Source: JAEULH01 sp963805915
Lineage (GTDB): Bacteria; Pseudomonadota; Alphaproteobacteria; Rhodospirillales; Defluviicoccaceae
Direction of reading: 5' to 3'
Assembly (NCBI GenBank): GCA_963805915.1
Contig: CAWDWD010000019.1
Location: forward strand, 154,532-218,531
Length of the DNA stretch: 64,000 nt
A program made the position numbers and the translations under genes. Numbering within the stretch: the first letter of the stretch is position 1; each line of letters begins with the position of its first letter. The notes under the pieces were generated by a model. It searched no databases. It worked only from the letters and a program-made list of their open reading frames with translations, and was not told where the DNA came from. This document shows, piece by piece, positions 28,291-36,353 of the stretch.

Positions 28291-28743
28291 GTGCGCGATC
28301 GGCTGGAAGAAGCGCTGAGAACGGCGACGCTGGCGCGTGATCAGCGCGCGAAGTCGACCCTCCGGCTGATCCTGGCGGCGCTGCGCGATCGCGACATCGC
28401 GGAACGGAGCAAAGGCAATCTCGGCGGGCTGACCGACGATCAGATCGTCGCGCTCCTTCACTCGATGGTCAAACAGCGCCGCGACAGCATCGAGTTCTAC
28501 GAGAAGGGTGATCGGCCGGATCTTGCCCAGCAGGAAGCGGAAGAAATTGCGATCATCGAGCACTTCATGCCGCCGCAGATGACCGCGGCCGAGATCGATG
28601 CGGCGGTTGCCGGTGTGATCGAGGAACTCAACGCGAAAAACCTCAAGGACATGGGCCGCGTCATGGCGGCGCTGCGCGAGCGTTACGCCGGACTTATGGA
28701 CTTTTCCGGAGCAAGCGCCCGCGTGAAGGGTCAACTTGCGTGA
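28291..28743 (+). CDS. GatB/YqeY domain protein
   Basis: 150 aa from GTG 28291, favoured by AAGGAGG 6 nt upstream over the GTG at 28285. The YqeY domain is recognisable from RDQRAKSTLRLILAALRDRD, RRDSIEFYEKGDRPDLAQQE and EIAIIEHFMPPQMTAAEI. It is related to the tail of GatB and may act on tRNA, but its role is unproven. It precedes dnaG by 64 bp, an arrangement common in Alphaproteobacteria. Confidence 0.93.
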   Translation: MRDRLEEALRTATLARDQRAKSTLRLILAALRDRDIAERSKGNLGGLTDDQIVALLHSMVKQRRDSIEFYEKGDRPDLAQQEAEEIAIIEHFMPPQMTAAEIDAAVAGVIEELNAKNLKDMGRVMAALRERYAGLMDFSGASARVKGQLA

Positions 28744-28807
28744 TCGCGCCGAAATGACCCGGCCGTCGCGGCGGGTGCGGCTGTCGGGGTAGCTGCGAGC
28801 CGCGTGC

Positions 28808-30616
28808 ATGCCGATTTCAAGCGATTTCCTCGACGAGCTGAAGGCCAGGGTTGACCTCGTCGGGCTTGTCTCGCGCCGCGTCCGGCTCGCGCGACGCGGC
28901 CGTGAACACCTCGGCCTGTGCCCCTTCCACCAGGAAAAAACACCCTCCTTCACGGTCAACGAGCAGAAGGGCTTTTACCACTGCTTCGGCTGCGGTGCCC
29001 ATGGCTCGGCGATCGATTTCATGATGCAGGCCGAAGGACTGGAGTTTCGCGACGCGGTCGCCGCGCTGGCCGGCGCGGCCGGTCTTGAGCTGCCGGCCGA
29101 GAGCCCGGAACAAAGGCAAAAAGACGAGCGGCGCAAGACGCTGCATGACGTTAACGAAACCGCGGCCGCGCACTTCCAGGCCGCGCTCGCGGCCCCCGAG
29201 GGCCGAGCCGCGCTCGATTACGTCCGCGCCCGCGGTCTCGACGATGGTTTGATCGACGGCTTTCGCCTCGGCTTCGCCGCCGACGGCGGCCTCAAGGCGG
29301 CGCTGCTTCGCCGGGGACTGAGCGAGGACATGATGGTCGAGGCTGGCCTCCTGATCCGCCCGGAGGACGAAGGCCGCCCGGGCTACGAGCGGTTTCGCCA
29401 ACGGCTGATGTTCCCGATCGCCGACAACCGCGGCAGGATCGCCGGCTTCGGCGGCAGGAGCCTGGGCGACGTCCAGCCGAAGTATCTGAACACGCCCGAG
29501 ACCGCGATTTTCCACAAGGGCGCGCTGCTTTACGGACTGTCGCGGGCGGCCGCCGCGGCAAGGCGGGTCGGCACCATGGTCGTCGTCGAAGGCTACATGG
29601 ACGTGATCGGTCTCGCCCGCGCCGGCTTCAATCATGTCGTGGCACCGTTGGGGACCGCGCTCACCGAGGATCAGCTGCGGCTGCTGTGGAAGTTCGCCCG
29701 CGCACCCATCTTATGTTTCGATCCCGACCGGGCCGGGCGTGAAGCGGCCAAGCGCGCCGCCGTCAGGTCGCTGCCGCTGATCCGAGCGGGGCTCGGGCTC
29801 AGGTTCGCGTTTCTTTCGACCGACACCGGCGATGACCCCGATGCCGTCGCCAGACGCTATCCGAAGCAGTTTCTCGACCGCGCCTTCGCCGATGCCCTGC
29901 CCCTCTCGGACGTCCTTTTTTGGATGGAAAGCGGCGGGCGCACGACCTTCGCAGCCGAGGAGCGCGCCGCAGTCGAGGCCCGTTTACGGCAACGCCTCGA
30001 CGGCGTTGGTGATAGCGGCATTCGTGCCCACTTGATGCGCGATTTCCGGGACCGGTTGTGGCGCGGCAGCAGAAAACCGGCGACCGGCGCCGCCTACCGG
30101 CGCGGGCCCAAGGCCCCGCCGCCGCCGATTGCCGTCGCCAGACGTCCATCCGCGCCGGGCTCGGTCGCGGCGGCGGAACGAACGCTGGTAGCGCTTCTCC
30201 TCAACCACCCGGATTATTTCGCTCATGTCGAGGAGGAGCTCGGTTCGGTGGTTTTCGCCAACGCCGAACTGGAAGGCATCCGCCACGCGCTGTTCGATAT
30301 TCTGTCGGCGCGCGATGACCTCGACCCCGATGGTCTTGCCGCCGGCCTCCGCGCGCGCGGCCTGAACGAGACGCTTGGCGATCTTCTCGCCGACCCGCTG
30401 CTGCGCGGCAATCGCGCCATTGGCCGCGATGCCGACGCCACCACCCTCGACGCGGCATGGCGATCGAACTTAACCGTCGTTCGGGTTGCCGCCGAACAAG
30501 ACGCTTTGTCGCATGTGGACGAAGGCCTGGGCGCCGAGTCCGACGAGGCGATGGCGCGCCGGCGTCTGCTCATGCAGGCACACCTCGCTCAGCGCGACGA
30601 CGAGGAAAGATCGTAG
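28808..30616 (+). CDS. dnaG: DNA primase
   Basis: 602 aa. It makes RNA primers at the replication fork. The CHC2 zinc ribbon (LCPFHQEKTPSF, then YHCFGCGAHG) is at residues about 38-65. The catalytic core has FGGRSLGDVQPKYLNTPETA near 215. The TOPRIM signature VVVEGYMDVIGLARAG lies near 258 with the metal-binding CFDPDRAGREAA near 304. A C-terminal DnaB-interaction domain begins after the proline-rich linker near 430. The usual neighbour rpoD does not follow; 215 bp without a recognised gene (30617-30831) leads to an efflux operon instead. Confidence 0.96.
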   Translation: MPISSDFLDELKARVDLVGLVSRRVRLARRGREHLGLCPFHQEKTPSFTVNEQKGFYHCFGCGAHGSAIDFMMQAEGLEFRDAVAALAGAAGLELPAESPEQRQKDERRKTLHDVNETAAAHFQAALAAPEGRAALDYVRARGLDDGLIDGFRLGFAADGGLKAALLRRGLSEDMMVEAGLLIRPEDEGRPGYERFRQRLMFPIADNRGRIAGFGGRSLGDVQPKYLNTPETAIFHKGALLYGLSRAAAAARRVGTMVVVEGYMDVIGLARAGFNHVVAPLGTALTEDQLRLLWKFARAPILCFDPDRAGREAAKRAAVRSLPLIRAGLGLRFAFLSTDTGDDPDAVARRYPKQFLDRAFADALPLSDVLFWMESGGRTTFAAEERAAVEARLRQRLDGVGDSGIRAHLMRDFRDRLWRGSRKPATGAAYRRGPKAPPPPIAVARRPSAPGSVAAAERTLVALLLNHPDYFAHVEEELGSVVFANAELEGIRHALFDILSARDDLDPDGLAAGLRARGLNETLGDLLADPLLRGNRAIGRDADATTLDAAWRSNLTVVRVAAEQDALSHVDEGLGAESDEAMARRRLLMQAHLAQRDDEERS

Positions 30617-30831
30617 GCGCGATCGCGCGCGGGTGCGTCGCGGTGCGCAAAATCCGACGACCCAGAGCAGAAGGTTGATCGACGACAACGAGAAACCGGC
30701 CATCACCTTGGTGACGCCCAGTCCTCACCCAGTCCTCGCGAGGCTTTGAGCCACGGCGTTATCGGCTTAGACTGGGGCTGAATGTAGCGCCGGGGCTGGC
30801 GAAACCTGTTGATACACCACAGTTCTTGCGA

Positions 30832-31938
30832 ATGAAGGTGATGCGGACCAAGGTTGTGGCCCTCGTCGTGGCTCTCGCGATGGCGGCGGGCGGCGGCTAT
30901 TGGCTCTACGCCGAGCGCCAGGGCGCCTCCGAAGCTGACGGAGCGAGCGCTAACGCGGGTGCTTCAGCGGCGCCGGTGCCGGTCGAGGCGCGGCCGGTCA
31001 GCATCGGTCCGGTAGCCAACGCGGTGTCCGCGGTAGGAACGCTGCGGGCCAACGAATCCGTCGTCATCCGCCCGGAGATCGACGGGCGGATCACCGCCAT
31101 CCACTTCGAGGAGGGAACACCCGTCGCCAAGGGCGCGGCGCTGTTCAGTTTCGACAACTTCGTCGCCAGGGCCGAACTCGCCGAGGCCGAGGCCAGTCTC
31201 GCTTTGAGCATTCGCAACTACAGCCGCGCCGAGGGTCTGTACAAGAAAGGCGCGGGCACCGGACGGGGCGTGGACGAAGCCCGCGCCAGCCTCGAAAGTG
31301 ATCGAGCAAAGATTGATCTGGCCAAGGCGCGGCTCGACAAGACGAAGATCGCCGCGCCGTTCGCGGAAATCGTCGGCCTGCGCCGGGTCAGCGTCGGCGA
31401 CTACGCGAGCAGTGGTGACGAACTGGTCAATTTGGAAAGCATCGACCCGATCAAGGTCGACTTCCGCATCCCCGAGCGCTATCTCGCCGGCCTTCATCCG
31501 GGCCAGATCCTCGACATCGAAGTCGACGCCTATCCGGGCCGCCACTTTCGCGGCCGGGTGTTCGCCGTGGATCCGCGGATCGATCCCGATGGCCGGAGCA
31601 TCGCTCTTCGCGCCGAGGTGCCCAACGCCGAGGAGTTGTTGCGCCCGGGCCTGTTCGGCCGCGTCCGGCTGGTGCTCAACGTCCGAGACAATGCGATCAC
31701 CATCCCGGAACAAGCCATCATCCCGCTCGGCAACGCGCGCTTCGTCTTCACGGTGGTCGACGGCAAGGCGGTGAAGACTGAAATCGCCCTTGGCCAGCGC
31801 GGGCCGGGTTGGGTCGAAGTGAGCGAGGGACTGGCGCCCGACGCGATCGTCGTCACCGCCGGACAGCTCAAGATCCGCGACGGCACGCCGGTGGAGGTCG
31901 TAGCCCCGGCGCTTGCCGCGCCCGGAACGGGAGCGTGA
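30832..31938 (+). CDS. RND efflux periplasmic adaptor (HlyD/MFP family)
   Basis: About 368 aa from ATG 30832; a second ATG lies at 30841. An N-terminal hydrophobic segment VVALVVALAMAAGGGYWLYA anchors it to the inner membrane. A barrel-sandwich half (VIRPEIDGRITAIHFEEGTP) leads into a coiled-coil hairpin at about residues 115-175, then FAEIVGLRRVSVGDYASSGD and the beta-barrel domain. It links the RND pump encoded next to an outer-membrane channel. The pump starts 4 bp after its stop, so they form an operon. No TolC-like gene or local repressor is visible. Confidence 0.92.
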   Translation: MKVMRTKVVALVVALAMAAGGGYWLYAERQGASEADGASANAGASAAPVPVEARPVSIGPVANAVSAVGTLRANESVVIRPEIDGRITAIHFEEGTPVAKGAALFSFDNFVARAELAEAEASLALSIRNYSRAEGLYKKGAGTGRGVDEARASLESDRAKIDLAKARLDKTKIAAPFAEIVGLRRVSVGDYASSGDELVNLESIDPIKVDFRIPERYLAGLHPGQILDIEVDAYPGRHFRGRVFAVDPRIDPDGRSIALRAEVPNAEELLRPGLFGRVRLVLNVRDNAITIPEQAIIPLGNARFVFTVVDGKAVKTEIALGQRGPGWVEVSEGLAPDAIVVTAGQLKIRDGTPVEVVAPALAAPGTGA

Positions 31939-31942
31939 GGCG

Positions 31943-34900
31943 GTGAAGCTTTCGGCAACCTGCATCCGCCGCCCGGTCTTCGCGACGGTGCTTAGCCTGC
32001 TGGTGGTGCTGGTCGGCCTTGTCGGCTATCAGCGTCTGCCCGTGCGCGAGTATCCGAACATCGATCCGCCGATCGTCAACGTCCAGACCACATACACGGG
32101 CGCCAGCGCGGAAATCATCGAAACCCAGGTGACCAACGTTCTCGAGGATTCGTTGGCGGGAATCGAGGGCATCGACTACCTGACGTCGATCAACCGCCAA
32201 GAACAGAGCCAGATCACCGTCGTCTTCAAGCTGAACCGCGATCCGGACGCGGCGGCCGCGGATGTGCGCGACCGGGTAAGCCGGGTGCGCGGAAGGCTGC
32301 CCGACGACAGCGATGACTCGGTCATCCAGAAGGTCGAAGCCGACGCCGTGCCGATCGTCTATTTGGCCTTCTTCAGCGATCGCCATTCGCCGCTCGAGGT
32401 CAGCGATTTCGCCGATCGCTACGTCAAGGACCGGCTACAAACTCAGCCGGGCGTCGCCGAGGTGCGGATCTTCGGCGACCGCCGCTATGCCATGCGCATC
32501 TGGCTCGATCCGGTGCGGCTCGCCGCCTACGACATGACACCGCAGGAGGTCGAGGACGCGCTGCGGCGGCAGAACGTCGAGATTCCGGCCGGCCGCATCG
32601 AGAGCCAGGAGCGAGAGTTCACCGTACTCGCCGAGACCGACCTGCGCACCACCGAACAGTTCAATAACCTGATCCTGCGCGACGTGAACGGCTATCTGGT
32701 CCGTCTGCGCGATGTCGGCGCGGCCGAACTCGACGCCGCCGACGAGCGCCGCCGGGTCCGCTTTAACGGGGTCAGCACGGTCGCTTTGGGCGTCGTCAAG
32801 CAGGCGACCGCAAACCCGCTCGACGTCTCGCAGGCTGTTCGCGCCAGCCTGCCTGGGATCATCGCCAGCCTGCCGGAAGGCATGCGGGTCGAGGTCGCGC
32901 ACGACAAGGCCGTGTTCATCGAAGAATCGATCAAGAACGTCTATCACGCGATCGCCGAGGCGGTCGTTCTCGTGGTCCTGATCATCTTCTTGTTCTTGCG
33001 CTCGCTGCGCGCGACCCTGATCCCGCTGGTCACCATCCCGGTGTCGCTGGTCGGCACCTTCGCGTTGATGTACGCGCTCGGCTTTTCGATCAACACCCTG
33101 ACGCTGCTCGCGATCGTGCTCGCCATCGGACTGGTCGTCGATGACGCCATCGTCATGCTGGAGAACATCTACCGCCACGTCGAAGACGGGATGCCGCCGA
33201 TGCGCGCGGCGTTCCAGGGCAGCCAGGAGATCGGCTTCGCGGTGGTCGCCATGACGTTGACGCTGGCGGCGGTGTTCCTGCCGATCGGCTTTATGACCGG
33301 CAAGACCGGCCGGCTGTTCACCGAGTTCGCCTGGACACTGGCGGGCGCGGTGCTGGTTTCGGGATTCGTCGCGCTGACGCTGTCACCGATGATGTGCGCC
33401 AAGCTGCTGCGCCACGAGGCCAAGCATGGCGCCACCTACCGGTTCATCGAAAGCGGGCTCCGCGCCCTGACCAACGGCTATCGCCGCACGCTCGGCCGCG
33501 CCCTTTCGGCCTGGCCGGTGATCGCGCTAATTGGCGCCGCCGTCGCCGGTTCGATCTATCTGCTCTACGGCAACCTCAAGCAGGAACTGGCGCCATTCGA
33601 GGACCAAGGCACGGTCGTCGGAATCTTCGTCGCGTCCGAGGGCGCAACCCTCGACGCCATCGACGAATATGCAAAGCGTCTTGAAAAAATCTACGCCGCC
33701 GAGCCGGATGTCGATCGCTATTTCGTCATCGTCGGTAATCCCGTCGTCAATCAGGGTATCTCGTTCGTCAAACTGGCGCCGTGGGAAAAACGGTCGCGAA
33801 CCCAGAAGGAGATCGGCGCCAGCCTGGCGCCGAAAATGTTCGCGGTGCCGGGCGTCATGGCGTTCCCCGTGAACCCGCCACCGCTCGGCCAGTCGGTGCG
33901 CAATAAGCCGGTCGAGATCGTCGTCAAGACCTCGCGCCCGTACGAAGAGCTGGAAAAGATGGTCGACGATCTGATGGCCAAGGCCGAGCAATCCTCTGTC
34001 CTCGCCAACATCGAGACAGACCTCAAGCTGAACACGCCGCAGATCAAGGTCACGCTCGACCGGGACAAGGCGGCCAATCTGGGCATTGCCGTGGACGCGC
34101 TGGGGCGCGCCGTCGAAACCCTGCTCGCCGGCCGCCAGGTCACCCGGTTCAAGCGCGAGGGCGAGCAGTACGACGTCATCGTCAAGATCCGCGACGAAGA
34201 CCGAATGACGCCGGAGTCGCTGAGCCGGATCTACGTCCGCGGCGGCGGCGGCGCGATGGTGCCGTTATCGAACCTGGTTCATATCGAGGAGTCCGTCGCG
34301 CCGAAGGAGTTGAACCACTTCAACCAACTCCGCGCGGCGACGATTACCGCCAACCTTGCCGCGGGCTACAGTCTCGCCGATGGCCTGAACGCGTTCGAGA
34401 GCGCAGCCGCGGCGGTGCTGCCGAACACGGCCCTGCTCGATTACAGCGGCCAGTCGCGCGAGTTCAAGGAGGCGAGCGCCGACATTTTCCTGACCTTCGC
34501 CCTGGCGTTGGCGTTCATCTACCTAGTGCTGGCGGCGCAGTTCGAAAGCTTCAAGGACCCGCTGGTCATCATGCTGACGGTGCCGCTGTCGATCGCCGGT
34601 GGCCTCGCCGGCCTATATGTCAGCGGCGGGACGCTCAACATCTACAGTCAGGTCGGCCTGGTCACGCTGATCGGGCTGATCACCAAGCACGGCATTCTGA
34701 TCGTCGAGTTCGCCAACCAGATGCGCGCCCAGGGCCGCTCGGTGCGCGAGGCGGTGATCGAGGCGGCGGTGTTGCGGCTGCGCCCCATTCTGATGACCAC
34801 CGGCGCGACCGTCTTCGGCGCGGTGCCGCTGGCGATCGCGTCCGGCGCCGGCGCGGAGAGCCGCCAGGACATCGGCTGGGTGATCGTCGGCGGGTTGACG

Positions 34901-35032
34901 ATCGGGACCTTCTTTACGCTGTTCGTGATCCCCGTGGTCTACGCCCTGGCCGCTGGCCGCGACCCCGCCGAGGGCGACCTCGCCGGGGAGCACGACGGCG
35001 AGGCGGCGCCCGTCCCCCGCGCCGCGGAATAA
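31943..35032 (+). CDS. RND multidrug efflux permease (AcrB/MexB type, HAE1)
   Basis: 1029 aa from GTG 31943 (KLSATCIRRPVFATVLSLLV). A proton-driven inner-membrane transporter with 12 predicted membrane helices and two large periplasmic loops. TM4 contains AIGLVVDDAIVMLENIYRH with the Asp-Asp proton relay, and VGLVTLIGLITKHGILIVEF matches the TM10-11 region. Periplasmic pore and docking domains (FGDRRYAMRIWLDP, TYTGASAEIIETQV) are intact. The substrate range cannot be told. It is co-transcribed with the adaptor. Confidence 0.95.
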   Translation: MKLSATCIRRPVFATVLSLLVVLVGLVGYQRLPVREYPNIDPPIVNVQTTYTGASAEIIETQVTNVLEDSLAGIEGIDYLTSINRQEQSQITVVFKLNRDPDAAAADVRDRVSRVRGRLPDDSDDSVIQKVEADAVPIVYLAFFSDRHSPLEVSDFADRYVKDRLQTQPGVAEVRIFGDRRYAMRIWLDPVRLAAYDMTPQEVEDALRRQNVEIPAGRIESQEREFTVLAETDLRTTEQFNNLILRDVNGYLVRLRDVGAAELDAADERRRVRFNGVSTVALGVVKQATANPLDVSQAVRASLPGIIASLPEGMRVEVAHDKAVFIEESIKNVYHAIAEAVVLVVLIIFLFLRSLRATLIPLVTIPVSLVGTFALMYALGFSINTLTLLAIVLAIGLVVDDAIVMLENIYRHVEDGMPPMRAAFQGSQEIGFAVVAMTLTLAAVFLPIGFMTGKTGRLFTEFAWTLAGAVLVSGFVALTLSPMMCAKLLRHEAKHGATYRFIESGLRALTNGYRRTLGRALSAWPVIALIGAAVAGSIYLLYGNLKQELAPFEDQGTVVGIFVASEGATLDAIDEYAKRLEKIYAAEPDVDRYFVIVGNPVVNQGISFVKLAPWEKRSRTQKEIGASLAPKMFAVPGVMAFPVNPPPLGQSVRNKPVEIVVKTSRPYEELEKMVDDLMAKAEQSSVLANIETDLKLNTPQIKVTLDRDKAANLGIAVDALGRAVETLLAGRQVTRFKREGEQYDVIVKIRDEDRMTPESLSRIYVRGGGGAMVPLSNLVHIEESVAPKELNHFNQLRAATITANLAAGYSLADGLNAFESAAAAVLPNTALLDYSGQSREFKEASADIFLTFALALAFIYLVLAAQFESFKDPLVIMLTVPLSIAGGLAGLYVSGGTLNIYSQVGLVTLIGLITKHGILIVEFANQMRAQGRSVREAVIEAAVLRLRPILMTTGATVFGAVPLAIASGAGAESRQDIGWVIVGGLTIGTFFTLFVIPVVYALAAGRDPAEGDLAGEHDGEAAPVPRAAE

Positions 35033-35147
35033 AGGCGGGCGCAAATCGTCCGGCCTCCAGCCTTGGTCGAAGAAGCCGCCGCCGGTCGGCCTTCCGGGGG
35101 CGCCGGCCCCGTGTTAGGGTCCGCGAACCGAACGCGGCAAGAGGAGT

Positions 35148-35372
35148 ATGGCGCTGAAACCTGGAACAGCCGAGCACGAGGATGGCCGCGAAGAACGAGC
35201 CGATTTGCCGCGGTGCCGGTTCTGCAATGAGCCGGTGGTGAAGTGGGCCTGGAAATGCGGAAATTGCGGCAGCGGCATCGCTACGCCCTATCAATGGGGA
35301 CCAAGGATGGCGATCATCGCGGTTTTCTGCGGCCTATACCTGTGGGGCATCGTCAAGTACTTCGGTTACTGA
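35148..35372 (+). CDS. Small zinc-ribbon membrane protein
   Basis: 74 aa, preceded by GAGGAG 4 nt before the ATG. Two CxxC pairs (CRFC and CGNC) form a zinc-ribbon-like element at residues about 23-41. One C-terminal membrane segment (MAIIAVFCGLYLWGIVKYFG) follows. This resembles the small zinc-ribbon proteins often placed beside envelope or transport genes. No function is known. It is followed by a hairpin TCGGGAG/CTCCCGA at 35423-35442 that may end its transcript. Confidence 0.7.
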   Translation: MALKPGTAEHEDGREERADLPRCRFCNEPVVKWAWKCGNCGSGIATPYQWGPRMAIIAVFCGLYLWGIVKYFGY

Positions 35373-35488
35373 AGGGGTGCTCGTGGAAACGGGTTGTGTC
35401 GGCGACGGTATTATCTCGGTAATCGGGAGAAGAGACTCCCGAGCGCTGCGCGGCCGCGCATTGACAACCGTTCGACGAAAAAGAGTGC

Positions 35489-35540
35489 TTGCTTGCGCCC
35501 GTTAACCAATGGTAATAATTTGGTTAACGGGCGAAGCAAG
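35489..35540. repeat. Long inverted repeat centred on GTTAAC motifs
   Basis: Left arm GCCCGTTAACCAA (35497-35509) and right arm TTGGTTAACGGGC (35520-35532) are perfect 13-bp complements. Allowing one unpaired G, the arms extend to about 21 bp (35489-35540). The 10-nt centre is AT-rich. It could be an operator, a protein-binding site or a hairpin in a transcript. Confidence 0.7.
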
Positions 35541-35737
35541 TAATGCGCGGATGCAGATACAGCGCAGCTGTCAACGCCTTAAAAAAAGGCCGCCCAGTAA
35601 CGGGCAGCGCAAGTTTGAGCGAGGACGAGGTCGAAGTAAGCCTACCCACATGGGTGCGAAAAGAGGTTGGCTGCCGAGATCGCGGGAAAAACAATAATAG
35701 CCCGAATGGGCAAATTAAAAGCAAAAGCCATCTCCGG

Positions 35738-35768
35738 GCCTGCGAGTTATTTCGCGGGCTTTTTCTTT
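35738..35768 (+). terminator. Rho-independent terminator candidate
   Basis: GCCTGCGA (35738-35745), loop GTTATT, TCGCGGGC (35752-35759), followed by TTTTTCTTTT. It has no recognised gene upstream on the plus strand within 360 bp, which suggests an unannotated transcript. Confidence 0.65.
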
Positions 35769-35897
35769 TCTGGCGCCTGCGCGCTGCGGTTTGCCGGCCG
35801 TTTGCCGCGCGTCCGTCTCCCCGACAGCCTTTCCCCCCGCAAGGTCCCCGTGTACACTCCATCGACGGATGTGAGCAGGCTCGGCGGGGGATGAGAA

Positions 35898-36224
35898 ATG
35901 GATGTGCGGCTCGTTCGGACGGCGGTTGCGGCCGTTGCGCTCTGTCTCGCCGGCCTCGCTTCCGCTAATGCTGATGCAACCATGAGCTTGGCGCAGGCGC
36001 AAACGAGCGGTGGCAGGGCGTCGCCGGTCGATATCAACGTCGATATCAACCATGCCGGCGACAAGGAATTGCGCAACCTTCCCGGCATCGGGCCGGCGCG
36101 CGCCCATGGGATTATCGCCGGTCGGCCCTACGTCGCGAAGGACGACCTGGTAAAGCGGAACATCATCCCAAAGAACGTTTACGAGGGCATCAAGGACCGG
36201 ATCGTCGTCGGAGGGCCGCAGTAG
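35898..36224 (+). CDS. Exported helix-hairpin-helix protein (ComEA-like)
   Basis: 108 aa. A signal peptide at residues 1-26 (VAAVALCLAGLASANADA) precedes a short linker and a C-terminal HhH domain containing INHAGDKELRNLPGIGPARA near residues 50-70. Such exported single-HhH proteins resemble ComEA, which binds DNA in the periplasm during uptake, though many have no assigned role. It sits alone between a terminator and the convergent TPR gene. Confidence 0.78.
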   Translation: MDVRLVRTAVAAVALCLAGLASANADATMSLAQAQTSGGRASPVDINVDINHAGDKELRNLPGIGPARAHGIIAGRPYVAKDDLVKRNIIPKNVYEGIKDRIVVGGPQ

Positions 36225-36353
36225 GGACCGCAAGTAGCCGCGCCTCCTCCGGTCTCTCCTGCCCGGTCCTCCGCAGGGTGGCCGTTCGGTACCCGCGGCG
36301 TCGAAACCGTTTCGGTGCCGAGGATGGTCAGCGCGCTAACCTTCGGCGCGTCC

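Larger units (their letters stand above)
35373..35897. other. 525-bp intergenic region with several stem-loops, no supported gene
   Basis: Contains a hairpin at 35423-35442, a large inverted repeat at 35489-35540, a smaller GCCC/GGGC hairpin near 35591-35606 and a terminator at 35738-35768. Reading frames here lack credible starts or coherent composition. The base composition drops well below the surroundings, notably at 35495-35535 and 35690-35725. A structured small RNA ending at the terminator is possible. Confidence 0.5.

Noticed and set aside
30617..30831. Short hydrophobic minus-strand frame after dnaG (MMAGFSLSSINLLLWVVGF)
   Set aside because: Most of the frame overlaps dnaG, lacks a ribosome binding site and turns Arg-rich; treated as a shadow.
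35543..35968. Plus-strand frames of 75 and 141 codons in the spacer before the HhH gene
   Set aside because: They run through the terminator hairpin and into the HhH gene out of frame, with no coherent composition.
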